Positions 44,740-52,750 of a DNA stretch of 59,454 nt are shown here, one piece after another. A program made the position numbers and the translations under genes. A model generated the notes under the pieces. It was not told where the DNA came from, made no database searches, and saw only the letters and a list, made by a program, of their open reading frames with translations. Source of the stretch: Lachnospiraceae bacterium (GTDB taxonomy: Bacteria; Bacillota; Clostridia; Lachnospirales; Lachnospiraceae). Every line of letters starts with the position of its first letter. The stretch's first letter is position 1. The stretch is from positions 1 through 59,454 of the forward strand of contig JAQXTA010000019.1 in NCBI GenBank assembly GCA_029219245.1, given 5' to 3'.

Positions 44740-45729
44740 ATGGGAAATTGGGAGAACAGTAAAAGAAGAAAGTTCATAAAGGTGGGTTTTTACTCTGTTT
44801 TCTTAGCGGGACTTGCCGGAATCTGTGTGTTTGCAACGCAGGCGAAGGAAGACCCGGAGCAGGCGGCTGTTATGGCAGCCAGAAAACCGATGGATGTAGA
44901 AGTCAAAGAGGGAAAGACTGCTATTCTGCTAGGAGAGGAAGAAGCGCAAAAGTCAGTAGAGTCTACGATGGAAATTGTCAATGATACCATCTTAAGCAAT
45001 GTGCCGGTAGCAGATTATTCGTATTCTTTTAATGGGCAGCTTAACGGTGCGAAAGTGGTGACCAGAGAAGGCGATTACGGCGGCTTCAATGATGGAACCT
45101 ATCCCACAGAGAATATGGAAAAAACAGCCCTTTACACAGAAGGAATGGAAGGGGATGCCGTTTATCTGGATGGCACCTATGGGCTGGAGTTATGTGATAT
45201 GAAGCCACTTTCCGATTCCTATACTATTTCTTTCTGGATGAAAGCAGAGGAATTGTATGACTGGTCTCCTTTTATAACGATAGGCTCCAATCTGTTAGAT
45301 GCGAATGTATCCCAGAATTATATTTCGTTTAATCAGAAGACAACGGAAGAAGGAGAAGTGGTAGTCCCGATTTTTAATACCATCAATGCAACCTGGGGCA
45401 ATTCCTGTGAGGTCCGTCCGTCTTTGGAAGACAAAAAATGTATTGATTTAAACCAATGGAATTATATTACGATTTGTGTGGACGGAACCAAGGTATCCGA
45501 AAATGACCAGACCAAGGTAACGGCCTGCCTGTATGTCAACAGTGAAATGGTAGGCTGCGGTGAGGTATCCAAGATGTGCTTTGAAGAAGCCAATATGAAA
45601 GCTTATATAGGCATCAACTGTTTTGATCAATTATTCCGGTCCTGTTACGATGAGCTGCATATCTGGAACAGATTGTTGGATGAAAATCAGATTAGTACTA
45701 TGTATGTTGCCTATCTGAAACAGGCATGA
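44740..45729 (+). CDS. Secreted or membrane-anchored LamG/concanavalin-like domain protein
   Basis: A 329-residue protein with a basic N-terminus and one hydrophobic segment (residues 15-33, an uncleaved anchor or signal peptide ending near ATQA). After a spacer, residues 95-329 form a LamG-like jelly roll: 'YSYSFNGQLNGAKVV', 'AVYLDGTYGLEL', 'YTISFWMKAEELYDWSPFITIG', 'NQWNYITICVDG' and 'CYDELHIWNRLLDENQI'. The domain usually binds glycans or proteins. No ribosome site of quality precedes ATG 44740, 24 bases after the hydratase stop, so translation may depend on reinitiation. Function unknown. Confidence 0.75.
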   Translation: MGNWENSKRRKFIKVGFYSVFLAGLAGICVFATQAKEDPEQAAVMAARKPMDVEVKEGKTAILLGEEEAQKSVESTMEIVNDTILSNVPVADYSYSFNGQLNGAKVVTREGDYGGFNDGTYPTENMEKTALYTEGMEGDAVYLDGTYGLELCDMKPLSDSYTISFWMKAEELYDWSPFITIGSNLLDANVSQNYISFNQKTTEEGEVVVPIFNTINATWGNSCEVRPSLEDKKCIDLNQWNYITICVDGTKVSENDQTKVTACLYVNSEMVGCGEVSKMCFEEANMKAYIGINCFDQLFRSCYDELHIWNRLLDENQISTMYVAYLKQA

Positions 45730-45822
45730 TTAAAGTAAATAGCAAAACATCCGATATATAAGTTACAGGAGAAGTTGTTCTGGCCAGACAATCTTTCCTG
45801 AATTTATGATGAGTGTTTAACC

Positions 45823-45877
45823 AAGGATGGTACTTTTAGTGAGAAAGGATTTCTCAAGAGAAGTACCATCCTTTTGT
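45823..45877 (+). terminator. Long two-part intrinsic terminator
   Basis: A 13-bp perfect outer stem (45823-45835 with 45861-45873) encloses an inner TGAGAAA/TTTCTCA stem (45840-45846 and 45850-45856); TTTGTT follows. It lies between the LamG gene and the EF-hand-like gene. Confidence 0.85.
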
Positions 45878-45899
45878 TAAGCCAAAAAGGAGGTAATGA

Positions 45900-46982
45900 A
45901 TGCGAATTGATTCCAGTAGTATAGGAATGGAATCCGCCAGAAGTTTTTCTTCTGTAACAGTGAAATCTGCCTACTCCTATAAGGGCAGAGCCGGAAGCCT
46001 GACGGCCGGAGAGGGAAATGGATTTCTTGGGGGCTTTCTGGGAATGGGAGAAGAAGCACAGGATACGGAACAAAGCGGTAATGCGCAGACCGCTTTGGAA
46101 GATATCACGCTTCATTTCAAAAACCTGTCTAACACAGGAAGAATTGCAGCAGCAGATGAAGAAAAGGATGCCAAAGAAGATATCAGACAGTATTGTATGC
46201 GGTATCTGATGTATCTGCTGTTTGGGGAGCATTATAAGGAGAAACTGGATGAATTCTGGGGAAATGAAATGGGAACCTCATCCTCTTTTACAGATGTCGG
46301 CAGCATGGTTATGAATACTTATAATGTGACACAGCTTTATTATCACAGCGAATCGGAAACAACATCTTTTTCAACAAACGGTGTAGTAAAAACGGCAGAC
46401 GGAAGAGAGATTACTTTCGGTCTGGAACTGGAGATGAGCAGAAGCTTTACACAGTATTACAAGGAAAACTATAGCTACACAGTATCAGAATATGCGGATC
46501 CGTTAGTCATTAATCTGGATAGTAACATCGCGGAACTGTCTGATCAGAAGTTTTTCTTTGATTTAGACTGTGATGGAGAAAAGGAGGAAATTTCCACATT
46601 GAAATCCGGAAGCGGTTATCTGGCGCTGGATTTGAACCAGGATGGTGTGATTAACGATGGAGGCGAGCTGTTTGGTGCCAAAAGCGGCAATGGATTTGCA
46701 GATTTGGCAAAGTATGATGCAGATGGCAATGGCTGGATTGATGAGAATGATTCGATATGGGAAAAGCTGTTAATCTGGACCAAAGATGAGGAGGGAAATG
46801 ATAAGCAGTATCATCTTTCGGAAGCCGGAGTCGGAGCAATCTGTTTAAACAGTGCGGAAACGGAATATGCGTTGAATTCCGGAAAGGATAATCATAACAA
46901 CGGTGTCATCCGCAGAACCGGTATTTTTCTGTATGAAAATGGAAATGTCGGCACGCTGCAGCATTTAGATTTAGCACAATAG
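45900..46982 (+). CDS. EF-hand-like calcium-binding protein, function unknown
   Basis: A 360-residue soluble protein without signal peptide, opening MRIDSSSIGMESARSFSSVT. The middle is helical. Residues 215-285 carry three calcium-loop-like motifs: 'DLDCDGEKEE', 'DLNQDGVIND' and 'DADGNGWIDEND', with a linking 'GGELFGAKSGNGFADLAKYD'. The motif block resembles calcium-loop proteins widespread in Lachnospiraceae. AAGGAGG is 6 bases before ATG 45900. Its stop lies 1 base before an alternative spoIID start and 43 bases before the preferred one, so read-through into spoIID is expected; that matters for the spoIID hairpin. Confidence 0.7.
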   Translation: MRIDSSSIGMESARSFSSVTVKSAYSYKGRAGSLTAGEGNGFLGGFLGMGEEAQDTEQSGNAQTALEDITLHFKNLSNTGRIAAADEEKDAKEDIRQYCMRYLMYLLFGEHYKEKLDEFWGNEMGTSSSFTDVGSMVMNTYNVTQLYYHSESETTSFSTNGVVKTADGREITFGLELEMSRSFTQYYKENYSYTVSEYADPLVINLDSNIAELSDQKFFFDLDCDGEKEEISTLKSGSGYLALDLNQDGVINDGGELFGAKSGNGFADLAKYDADGNGWIDENDSIWEKLLIWTKDEEGNDKQYHLSEAGVGAICLNSAETEYALNSGKDNHNNGVIRRTGIFLYENGNVGTLQHLDLAQ

Positions 46983-47010
46983 AATGAAACAGGACACTCT
47001 TACATACAAT
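46982..47010 (+). promoter_or_regulatory. Sigma-E-like promoter for spoIID
   Basis: The -10 CATACAAT (47003-47010) is a perfect match to the sigma-E -10. The -35 GAATGAA (46982-46988) at 14 bases is a partial match. spoIID is a sigma-E gene in B. subtilis. Confidence 0.55.
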
Positions 47011-47025
47011 GGAAAGAGGTGTCCT
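46991..47025 (+). promoter_or_regulatory. Hairpin that masks the spoIID ribosome-binding site
   Basis: AGGACACTCTT (46991-47001) pairs with AAGAGGTGTCCT (47014-47025): 7 bp, a bulged G, then 4 bp. The 3' arm holds the AAGAGGTG ribosome site and ends directly at ATG 47026. The 12-base loop contains the sigma-E -10 element. No T-run follows. Confidence 0.65.
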
Positions 47026-48018
47026 ATGAACTTATTTAAAATCGTCCAAAAAAGAACAAACAAAAGGAAACAGAAGGAGCGTCCTTATCAGGATGCCGGT
47101 GCGGTACTTTTGTTTGTTTTTTTGTTGCCCTATGTTATCTCTTGCTTATGGGGGCATGTGGGAAAAGAAGCTGAGAGTTTTTCTTCGCATAAGCAGGAGG
47201 AGAATAATCTGGATACGGGGTACACCGTCATTTTATCCGGAGACTGGGGTACAAGAACCATCACCATGAAAGATTATCTGATAAGGAGGCTGGCATCCGT
47301 TATGCCACAGGAGGAAGAAGGAATTGTGTATGAAGAGGAAGCGTTAAAGGCGCAGGCAGTTTTACTCCGTACAGAATTGCTTGGACTGATGCAGGACGAT
47401 GGACAGCAGACAGACAAAACCATTGTAGTGCAGAACGATATGAATGGTTATGATTTGCCAACAACAGTAAATAAAGATGTTTTGGAGCAGTATGAGCAGG
47501 CAGTTGTTATAACAGATGGCATTATTCTGGTATATGATGGAGAACCTGTTAAGGCAGCTTATTTTGCCGTCAGTAACGGACAGACAAGAAACGGAGCATA
47601 TCCCTACCTGAAGAGTGTGGAATGCCGTCAGGATATTCTGGCATCGGATTTTCAGAGTGAGGCAGTTTTTCATAAACCGGATTTTGAACGGCTGGCAACA
47701 GAGATTTTGAAAGTATCGGAAAAAACTCCTGATTGGGAAGAAATGGATTTTTTTTATGATGATGCCGGCTATGTATCAGAAGTTACTATGGGAACTGCTT
47801 CCTGTAGCGGTGAAACCTTTCGGCATGCCTTCGGTTTAAATTCTGCCTGCTTTGAGGCGGAATGGCGGGGAGAGAACGTTGTTTTTCATGTAAAAGGTGT
47901 AGGGCACGGATTTGGCATGAGCCAGTATGGAGCAAATCAAAGAGCCTTGCAGGGTGAAACCTTTGATGAAATTTTAAATGCCTTCTTTTTTGAGACAGAA
48001 TTAGTAAAAATTGAATAA
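47026..48018 (+). CDS. spoIID: Stage II sporulation protein D (SpoIID/LytB-domain protein)
   Basis: A 330-residue membrane-anchored protein (span at about residues 26-44). The SpoIID domain follows: 'MKDYLIRRLASVMPQEEEG', 'EEEALKAQAVLLRTELLG', 'PYLKSVECRQDI' and 'GVGHGFGMSQYGANQRALQGETFDEILNAFF'. In B. subtilis this lytic transglycosylase drives engulfment. Here the position before Met-Pro (family VVA-E-MP) reads LAS-V-MP, so the catalytic Glu appears to be Val. ATG 47026 is chosen for AAGAGGTG (47014-47021); ATG 46984 would give 14 more residues but lacks a site. It is followed by spoIIQ, the usual clostridial order. Confidence 0.87.
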   Translation: MNLFKIVQKRTNKRKQKERPYQDAGAVLLFVFLLPYVISCLWGHVGKEAESFSSHKQEENNLDTGYTVILSGDWGTRTITMKDYLIRRLASVMPQEEEGIVYEEEALKAQAVLLRTELLGLMQDDGQQTDKTIVVQNDMNGYDLPTTVNKDVLEQYEQAVVITDGIILVYDGEPVKAAYFAVSNGQTRNGAYPYLKSVECRQDILASDFQSEAVFHKPDFERLATEILKVSEKTPDWEEMDFFYDDAGYVSEVTMGTASCSGETFRHAFGLNSACFEAEWRGENVVFHVKGVGHGFGMSQYGANQRALQGETFDEILNAFFFETELVKIE

Positions 48019-48101
48019 TGTGTCAGATTCGGGAAAGACTAAGCATCAGAAAATGGATTTCTCAAAAATCCGAAAGGATAGCAGGAGGCAAGATTTGAAT
48101 T

Positions 48102-49043
48102 ATGAGTAGAAGAAATAGAAATGGTGCAAGGAAAGAACGAATCATTATGCTGGCTTCATCGGTTCTGGTATTGACAGTATTGACTGTTACAGGGGTTTTT
48201 GTAAGAAGCAACCGACAGACAGAGGATGAGAATAAGGTAGTGGATTTTAGCGTTATTGAAAATGAAACAGAAGAAAATGCGGAAATTTTGTCCGATGAAG
48301 AAACCGATACGCTTTTTACCGAGGCAGGAACGGATGATCTGGACTATGATCCTTATTTTCAGGAAGCCAATTCCGGCCATGTAGAAAATACGGACCTGGC
48401 TAAGAAGAAAGGCACAACGGAGAGTACGGAAACAAAGGAAGAAGACGGACAAGAAGAGGATATGCCGCAAGAGGATTCTGAGGAGTCGGATGCAGAAATG
48501 TCAGGTACACAGAAGAAAACTGTAACAGAAAAGGAAAAAAAGAATGATACAAAGGATACAAAGGAAACAATAGCCACAGAAGAGGAGGATACGGAGGCAA
48601 TAGCAACTTCCGTACAGCCCGTTTTGGATTTTACGGAGGAGGATACACTGGTATGGCCCATTGTGGGAGATGTATTAATCAATTACAGCATGGACAAGAC
48701 CGTTTATTTTCCGACATTGCAGCAATATAAATATAATCCGGCGATTGTCATTTCTGCTACAGAAGGAGAGAATATTACTGCGGCAGCAGATGGCAAAGTA
48801 GTTTCAGTAGCTTATGATCCCCAGCTTGGAAATAACGTTGTTATGGATCTTGGAAATGGATATGAACTGACCTATGGACAGCTTGAAAATGTGACAGTAA
48901 CAGAGGGAAGTTATGTAGAAGCAGGAGATTTCATCGGCAATGTGGCAGCACCGACGAAATATTATAGTACCGAGGGAGCAAATGTGTATTTTAAACTGAC
49001 AAAAAACGGTGAGCCGGTCAATCCTATGACAAAATTGCATTAG
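48102..49043 (+). CDS. spoIIQ: SpoIIQ-like membrane protein with degenerate M23 (LytM) domain
   Basis: A 313-residue protein. One membrane span lies at residues 14-33, then a long Glu/Asp/Lys/Thr-rich linker (about 40-170), then an M23-type beta domain ('ITAAADGKVVSVAYDPQLGNNVVMDLGNGYELTYGQL...YVEAGDFIGNVA...GANVYFKLTKNGEPVNP'). The zinc ligands are missing: the first His/Asp segment reads 'YNPAIVIS', YAHL is 'YGQL' and HLHF is 'NVYF'. SpoIIQ of the forespore membrane docks with SpoIIIAH across the intermembrane space; the B. subtilis protein is also non-catalytic, that of C. difficile keeps its sites. AGGAGG is 13 bases before ATG 48102, unusually far. Confidence 0.83.
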   Translation: MSRRNRNGARKERIIMLASSVLVLTVLTVTGVFVRSNRQTEDENKVVDFSVIENETEENAEILSDEETDTLFTEAGTDDLDYDPYFQEANSGHVENTDLAKKKGTTESTETKEEDGQEEDMPQEDSEESDAEMSGTQKKTVTEKEKKNDTKDTKETIATEEEDTEAIATSVQPVLDFTEEDTLVWPIVGDVLINYSMDKTVYFPTLQQYKYNPAIVISATEGENITAAADGKVVSVAYDPQLGNNVVMDLGNGYELTYGQLENVTVTEGSYVEAGDFIGNVAAPTKYYSTEGANVYFKLTKNGEPVNPMTKLH

Positions 49044-49052
49044 AGGATTTGT

Positions 49053-50225
49053 ATGTTAACAATTATTCACGGAAATCTCAAAACGATGACGGATACAGAC
49101 TATGAAGATGGATTCGTGCAGATAGAAAACGGTAAGATTAAGAAACTGGGCGATATGGCGGACTGTCCTGTTTCTACTGCAGGACCGGATGTGATGGATG
49201 TCAAAGGCAGTCTGGTTATGCCCGGTATGATTGAAGCGCATTGTCATATGGGAATTACAGAAGAGAAAAAAGGCATGGAGGGAGACGATTGCAACGAAAA
49301 TGTGAATCCTATTACGCCATATCTGCGTGCCATTGATGCAATCAATCCGATGGATGCTGCTTTTCATGATGCCCTTCGTGCCGGAATTACCTCGGCAATG
49401 ATTGGACCCGGCAGCTCCAATGTGGTAGGCGGGCAGTTTGCTTTTGTGAAAACCTATGGAAGGTGTATTGATCAGATGATTGTGAAAGCACCGGCTGCTA
49501 TGAAAATTGCCTTTGGAGAAAATCCGAAGGTTAATTTTTCCGGGCAGAATACTTCGCCGTCAACCCGAATGGCAATTGCAGCAATGCTCCGGGAGGAACT
49601 TTTCAAGGCAAAAGCCTATCAGGAGAAGTGCAAGAAGGATAAAAATAGAGAGAGGGATTTTCACTATGAATGCTGGCTTCCGGTTCTGGAGGGAAAAATT
49701 CCGCTCAAGGCGCATGCACATCGGGCGGATGATATTCTGACCGCCATAAGGATTGCCAAAGAATTCGGACTTTCCATGACAATAGACCATTGCAGCGAAG
49801 GACATCTCATTGCAGAGGAAATCAAAGCAAGCGGTTGTGCTGCCATTGTAGGGCCGGATATGGCAAGCCGGAATAAGATAGAGGTACAGAATATGGCATT
49901 TAAAACGGTGGGGATTTTAAACCGGGCAGGAATTCTTACCGCGATTACAACGGATCATCCGGTTTCCATGATACAGTTTTTACCGATTTGCGCAGGACTT
50001 GCAGTAAAATCCGGTCTTCCAAGAGAAGAAGGACTTCGTTCCATTACCATTTATGCAGCCAGAATTTGTGGTGTGGCAGACAGGGTAGGCAGTCTGGAAG
50101 TCGGAAAAGATGGGGATATCGCTATCTTTAACGGAAATCCTATGGAGGTATTTACCAAAGCATTATGCACAATCATAGAAGGAAAAATTGTATATTATGA
50201 TGAAGAAGCAGACTTTTTGTGGTAA
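49053..50225 (+). CDS. Amidohydrolase (imidazolonepropionase-like)
   Basis: A 390-residue metal-dependent amidohydrolase. 'MPGMIEAHCHMGI' is the HxH site, 'KAHAHRADDI' and 'TIDHCSEGHL' hold the later His ligands, 'ITTDHPV' the catalytic Asp, and 'VGSLEVGKDGDIAIFNGNP' the C-terminal small domain. No signal peptide. The subgroup is near imidazolonepropionase and prolidase-like enzymes; its substrate is unknown. It starts 9 bases after spoIIQ, with GAGGA close by, so it is in the same transcription unit. Confidence 0.85.
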   Translation: MLTIIHGNLKTMTDTDYEDGFVQIENGKIKKLGDMADCPVSTAGPDVMDVKGSLVMPGMIEAHCHMGITEEKKGMEGDDCNENVNPITPYLRAIDAINPMDAAFHDALRAGITSAMIGPGSSNVVGGQFAFVKTYGRCIDQMIVKAPAAMKIAFGENPKVNFSGQNTSPSTRMAIAAMLREELFKAKAYQEKCKKDKNRERDFHYECWLPVLEGKIPLKAHAHRADDILTAIRIAKEFGLSMTIDHCSEGHLIAEEIKASGCAAIVGPDMASRNKIEVQNMAFKTVGILNRAGILTAITTDHPVSMIQFLPICAGLAVKSGLPREEGLRSITIYAARICGVADRVGSLEVGKDGDIAIFNGNPMEVFTKALCTIIEGKIVYYDEEADFLW

Positions 50226-50275
50226 GATATAGATAATATGGTAAGAAACATTAGGATAAATATAGAGGAAAAAAC

Positions 50276-51847
50276 ATGAGAAAACGATGTGTTCAAAGCA
50301 TTCTGACCGTTTTTTTATGCAGCTGTATACTGATTGGATGCGGTGTGCCGGATAATCTGCCGGTCAACATGGGAATACAGGAAACACAGGAGGAAATAGT
50401 GAGTCTGGGACTGACACCGGAATTTAATTATGAGGTACCGGTCAGTACTCCCAATATTATTGTTGACCAGATTGGTTATGCGGCTGACAGCAGCAAAGTT
50501 GCAGTATTTCGAGGTGAAATACTGCCGGATACATATCATATCATAGATGCACAGACCGAAGAAGTTGTATATACGGGGACGCTTGAATCGAAAGGAAGCA
50601 GTGGAAAACAGCAGGATGAGGTATGCTATGGAGATTTTACTGATTTTACAGAACCGGGGACCTATTATCTACAGGCGAAAATAATCGGACGTTCTTATTC
50701 TTTTGTGATAACAGATAATCCATATGAAGAGATCTTCCGGGCATCCCTGAAGCAGTACTATTACAATCGGTGCGGATTTACCCTTTCCACGGAGCTTGCA
50801 GGAAGTGCGGCGCATAATGCCTGTCATACGAACCTGGCACAGCTTAAGGAGGATGCAACGGTACAATTGGATGTTTCCGGTGGCTGGCATATGGATGAGA
50901 ATGGAAACCGGGATGTAATAGAAGGATGTGAGGCAGTCAACAGCCTGCTTCTTACTTATGAATTATACGGGGACATTTTTACCGATGATATTGGAATTCC
51001 GGAAAGCGGAAATGGTATACCGGATATCATGGATGAAATCAAGTATGAAATAGACTGGCTCCTTAAGATGCAGGATAGTAAAAGTGGTGCAGTTTACGCG
51101 GCAGTCAGTGTCATCGATAATCAGATGCCATCTTACATACTTTATACCGAGAATATTACGATGGATGCAACCATTCAGTTTGCAGCAACCATGGCGAAAT
51201 TCAGCTATTTGTACCAGAGCTATGACAGAGCCTTTGCAACGCAGTGTCTGAAGGCAGCAGACCGGGCATACCGGTATGTAGGACAATACCTGGCAGATGT
51301 TTCCGAAGAAGCTTATTTTTTCGCAGCAGCGGAGTTGTATCGGGCAACCGGAAACTATAGTTATCGGACTGTGGCGCAGGATTTTTTATTGAAGTCGGAA
51401 CAAATCGATATGGATAATGATTCGGTATTTTTGGGCAGTACCACATATCTTTCCACAAAGCAGAAGGTAGATGTGGCTTTATGCGAAAGGGTAATCAAGA
51501 TACTGCTCAAAGAAGTAGAAGAGATTGCTTACACAGCCAAAAATGCGGCGTACCTGACAGATGGGAATAAGGAGCAGGACAATAACAGTGAATTGTTAAA
51601 GAAAATGGCACGTCTGACAGTGGTAGACCATGTAATTACCAATCATGAGTATGCAACGGTATTGGAAAATCATATGCATTATTTTCTTGGCAGGAACGAG
51701 CAGTCCATCAGCTATATTGATGTAGCAGGCAGTCGTAACTATGAATCTCTTGATAAAAAGATGGGAATTATGAAACAGATTGATTTAAATGCAGAGTTCA
51801 TTCTTATGCTGAGCGCAATTGAGGAAGGAATTTTGACAGAAGAATAA
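50276..51847 (+). CDS. GH9-like lipoprotein, probably non-catalytic
   Basis: A 523-residue lipoprotein: lipobox LIGC with Cys22. Residues 60-145 form a cellulase N-terminal Ig-like domain ('IIVDQIGYAADSSKVAVFRGE...FTDFTEPGTYYLQ'). Residues 150-515 are a GH9 (alpha/alpha)6 body ('DVSGGWHMDENGNRDVIEG', 'ESGNGIPDIMDEIKYEIDWLLKMQ', 'YFLGRN', 'IDLNAEFILMLSAIEEG'). The catalytic DAGD pair appears as M-D-E-N, and the C-terminal NE-VAIDYNA glutamate appears as Met in 'IMKQIDLNAEF'. The HHR segment is absent. Endoglucanase activity is therefore doubtful; a glycan-binding surface role is more likely. GAGGAAAAAAC precedes ATG 50276. Confidence 0.8.
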   Translation: MRKRCVQSILTVFLCSCILIGCGVPDNLPVNMGIQETQEEIVSLGLTPEFNYEVPVSTPNIIVDQIGYAADSSKVAVFRGEILPDTYHIIDAQTEEVVYTGTLESKGSSGKQQDEVCYGDFTDFTEPGTYYLQAKIIGRSYSFVITDNPYEEIFRASLKQYYYNRCGFTLSTELAGSAAHNACHTNLAQLKEDATVQLDVSGGWHMDENGNRDVIEGCEAVNSLLLTYELYGDIFTDDIGIPESGNGIPDIMDEIKYEIDWLLKMQDSKSGAVYAAVSVIDNQMPSYILYTENITMDATIQFAATMAKFSYLYQSYDRAFATQCLKAADRAYRYVGQYLADVSEEAYFFAAAELYRATGNYSYRTVAQDFLLKSEQIDMDNDSVFLGSTTYLSTKQKVDVALCERVIKILLKEVEEIAYTAKNAAYLTDGNKEQDNNSELLKKMARLTVVDHVITNHEYATVLENHMHYFLGRNEQSISYIDVAGSRNYESLDKKMGIMKQIDLNAEFILMLSAIEEGILTEE

Positions 51848-51861
51848 TAGAATCCGAAAGA

Positions 51862-51897
51862 AAAGAACTGGTGCTGTATTTACACCAGTTCTTTATT
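51862..51897. terminator. Bidirectional terminator between the GH9-like gene and plsC
   Basis: AAAGAACTGGTG (51862-51873) pairs with CACCAGTTCTTT (51883-51894) around a 9-base loop; ATTTTT follows. The right arm lies inside the last codons of plsC. Confidence 0.85.
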
Positions 51898-52614
51898 TTT
51901 AAAATAGGTTTCTTTAATTGTTTCCTGCACTTTTGCGCTGACCCCTTTTTTCTCTTCCCGGGTCAGGTCTTTCATATAGATAGGCTTGCAGTACTCCAAA
52001 ACAACATGCGTCTTTTTGATTTTTGGAAGGTGGTCTTCAAAAATCGAAGCAGTATTGTTGATTGCCATCGGGACAATCGCACAGCCGGATTTGTCGGCAA
52101 TTTTAAAGCTTCCGTCATGGAATGGAAGGAAAGTATCGTTTACTTTGTTGCGGGTTCCTTCCGGGAAAATACAGATAGAGATGCCGGATTTTATTTTTTC
52201 GATACCTTCTAATATCGTTTTCATACCTTGTTTCAAGTCATTGCGGTCCAAAAACAGGCAGTGAAGATAACGCATCCAGTCGCGTAAAAGAGGATAACGC
52301 AGCATTTCTTTTTTGGCAATGTAACCGGTCGGACGAGGTACCCGGACATAGGTAATCAGTATGTCAAAATAACTCCGATGATTGCCCACATATAAAACCG
52401 GCTGGTCTTTCGGAACATTTTCTTCGCCGATAACGGTTACTTTCGTTCCTGCAAGGAAAAGACATACGCGGAATGCCCAGTTGACGATTGCAAGGGAACT
52501 ACGGCTTTTGATATCCATATTGAATTTTCCGATAAAATATTCCACAATCAGAAGTGGGATACTGCAAATTAAAAATAAAACAACAAAAAGTGCTACCAGA
52601 ATAAAACGAATCAT
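51880..52614 (-). CDS. plsC: 1-acyl-sn-glycerol-3-phosphate acyltransferase
   Basis: A 244-residue membrane enzyme adding the second acyl chain to give phosphatidic acid. An N-terminal hydrophobic segment (residues 2-28) is followed by the HX4D site 'VGNHRSYFDIL', 'KKEMLRYPLLRDWMRYLHCLFLDR' and 'ICIFPEGTRNK'. Normal length. GGGGAGGAG precedes ATG 52614, and a TTGATT-17-TATAAT promoter lies at 52651-52679. With DegV at 30 kb it is the second lipid-related gene in the window. Confidence 0.92.
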   Translation of the reverse strand: MIRFILVALFVVLFLICSIPLLIVEYFIGKFNMDIKSRSSLAIVNWAFRVCLFLAGTKVTVIGEENVPKDQPVLYVGNHRSYFDILITYVRVPRPTGYIAKKEMLRYPLLRDWMRYLHCLFLDRNDLKQGMKTILEGIEKIKSGISICIFPEGTRNKVNDTFLPFHDGSFKIADKSGCAIVPMAINNTASIFEDHLPKIKKTHVVLEYCKPIYMKDLTREEKKGVSAKVQETIKETYFKNKELV

Positions 52615-52650
52615 ATGCTCCTCCCCAAACTATTTATCAAGGACAGCCTT

Positions 52651-52679
52651 ATTATAGCGAAATTCCTTTTTTTAATCAA
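52651..52679 (-). promoter_or_regulatory. Sigma-A promoter for plsC
   Basis: On minus: TTGATT (52674-52679), 17-base spacer, TATAAT (52651-52656). Confidence 0.7.
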
Positions 52680-52750
52680 TAGGAATAGACCTTTCTCTTT
52701 TCTAATAAATTAGTAATAACAGCAGTTTGCAATAAAAGGAAAAGGTTGCT

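Noticed and set aside
48055..48071. GGATTT/AAATCC hairpin before spoIIQ as a third ribosome-site mask
   Set aside because: The stem is only 6 bp, does not include the AGGAGG site (48083-48088), and its loop holds no sigma-factor element.
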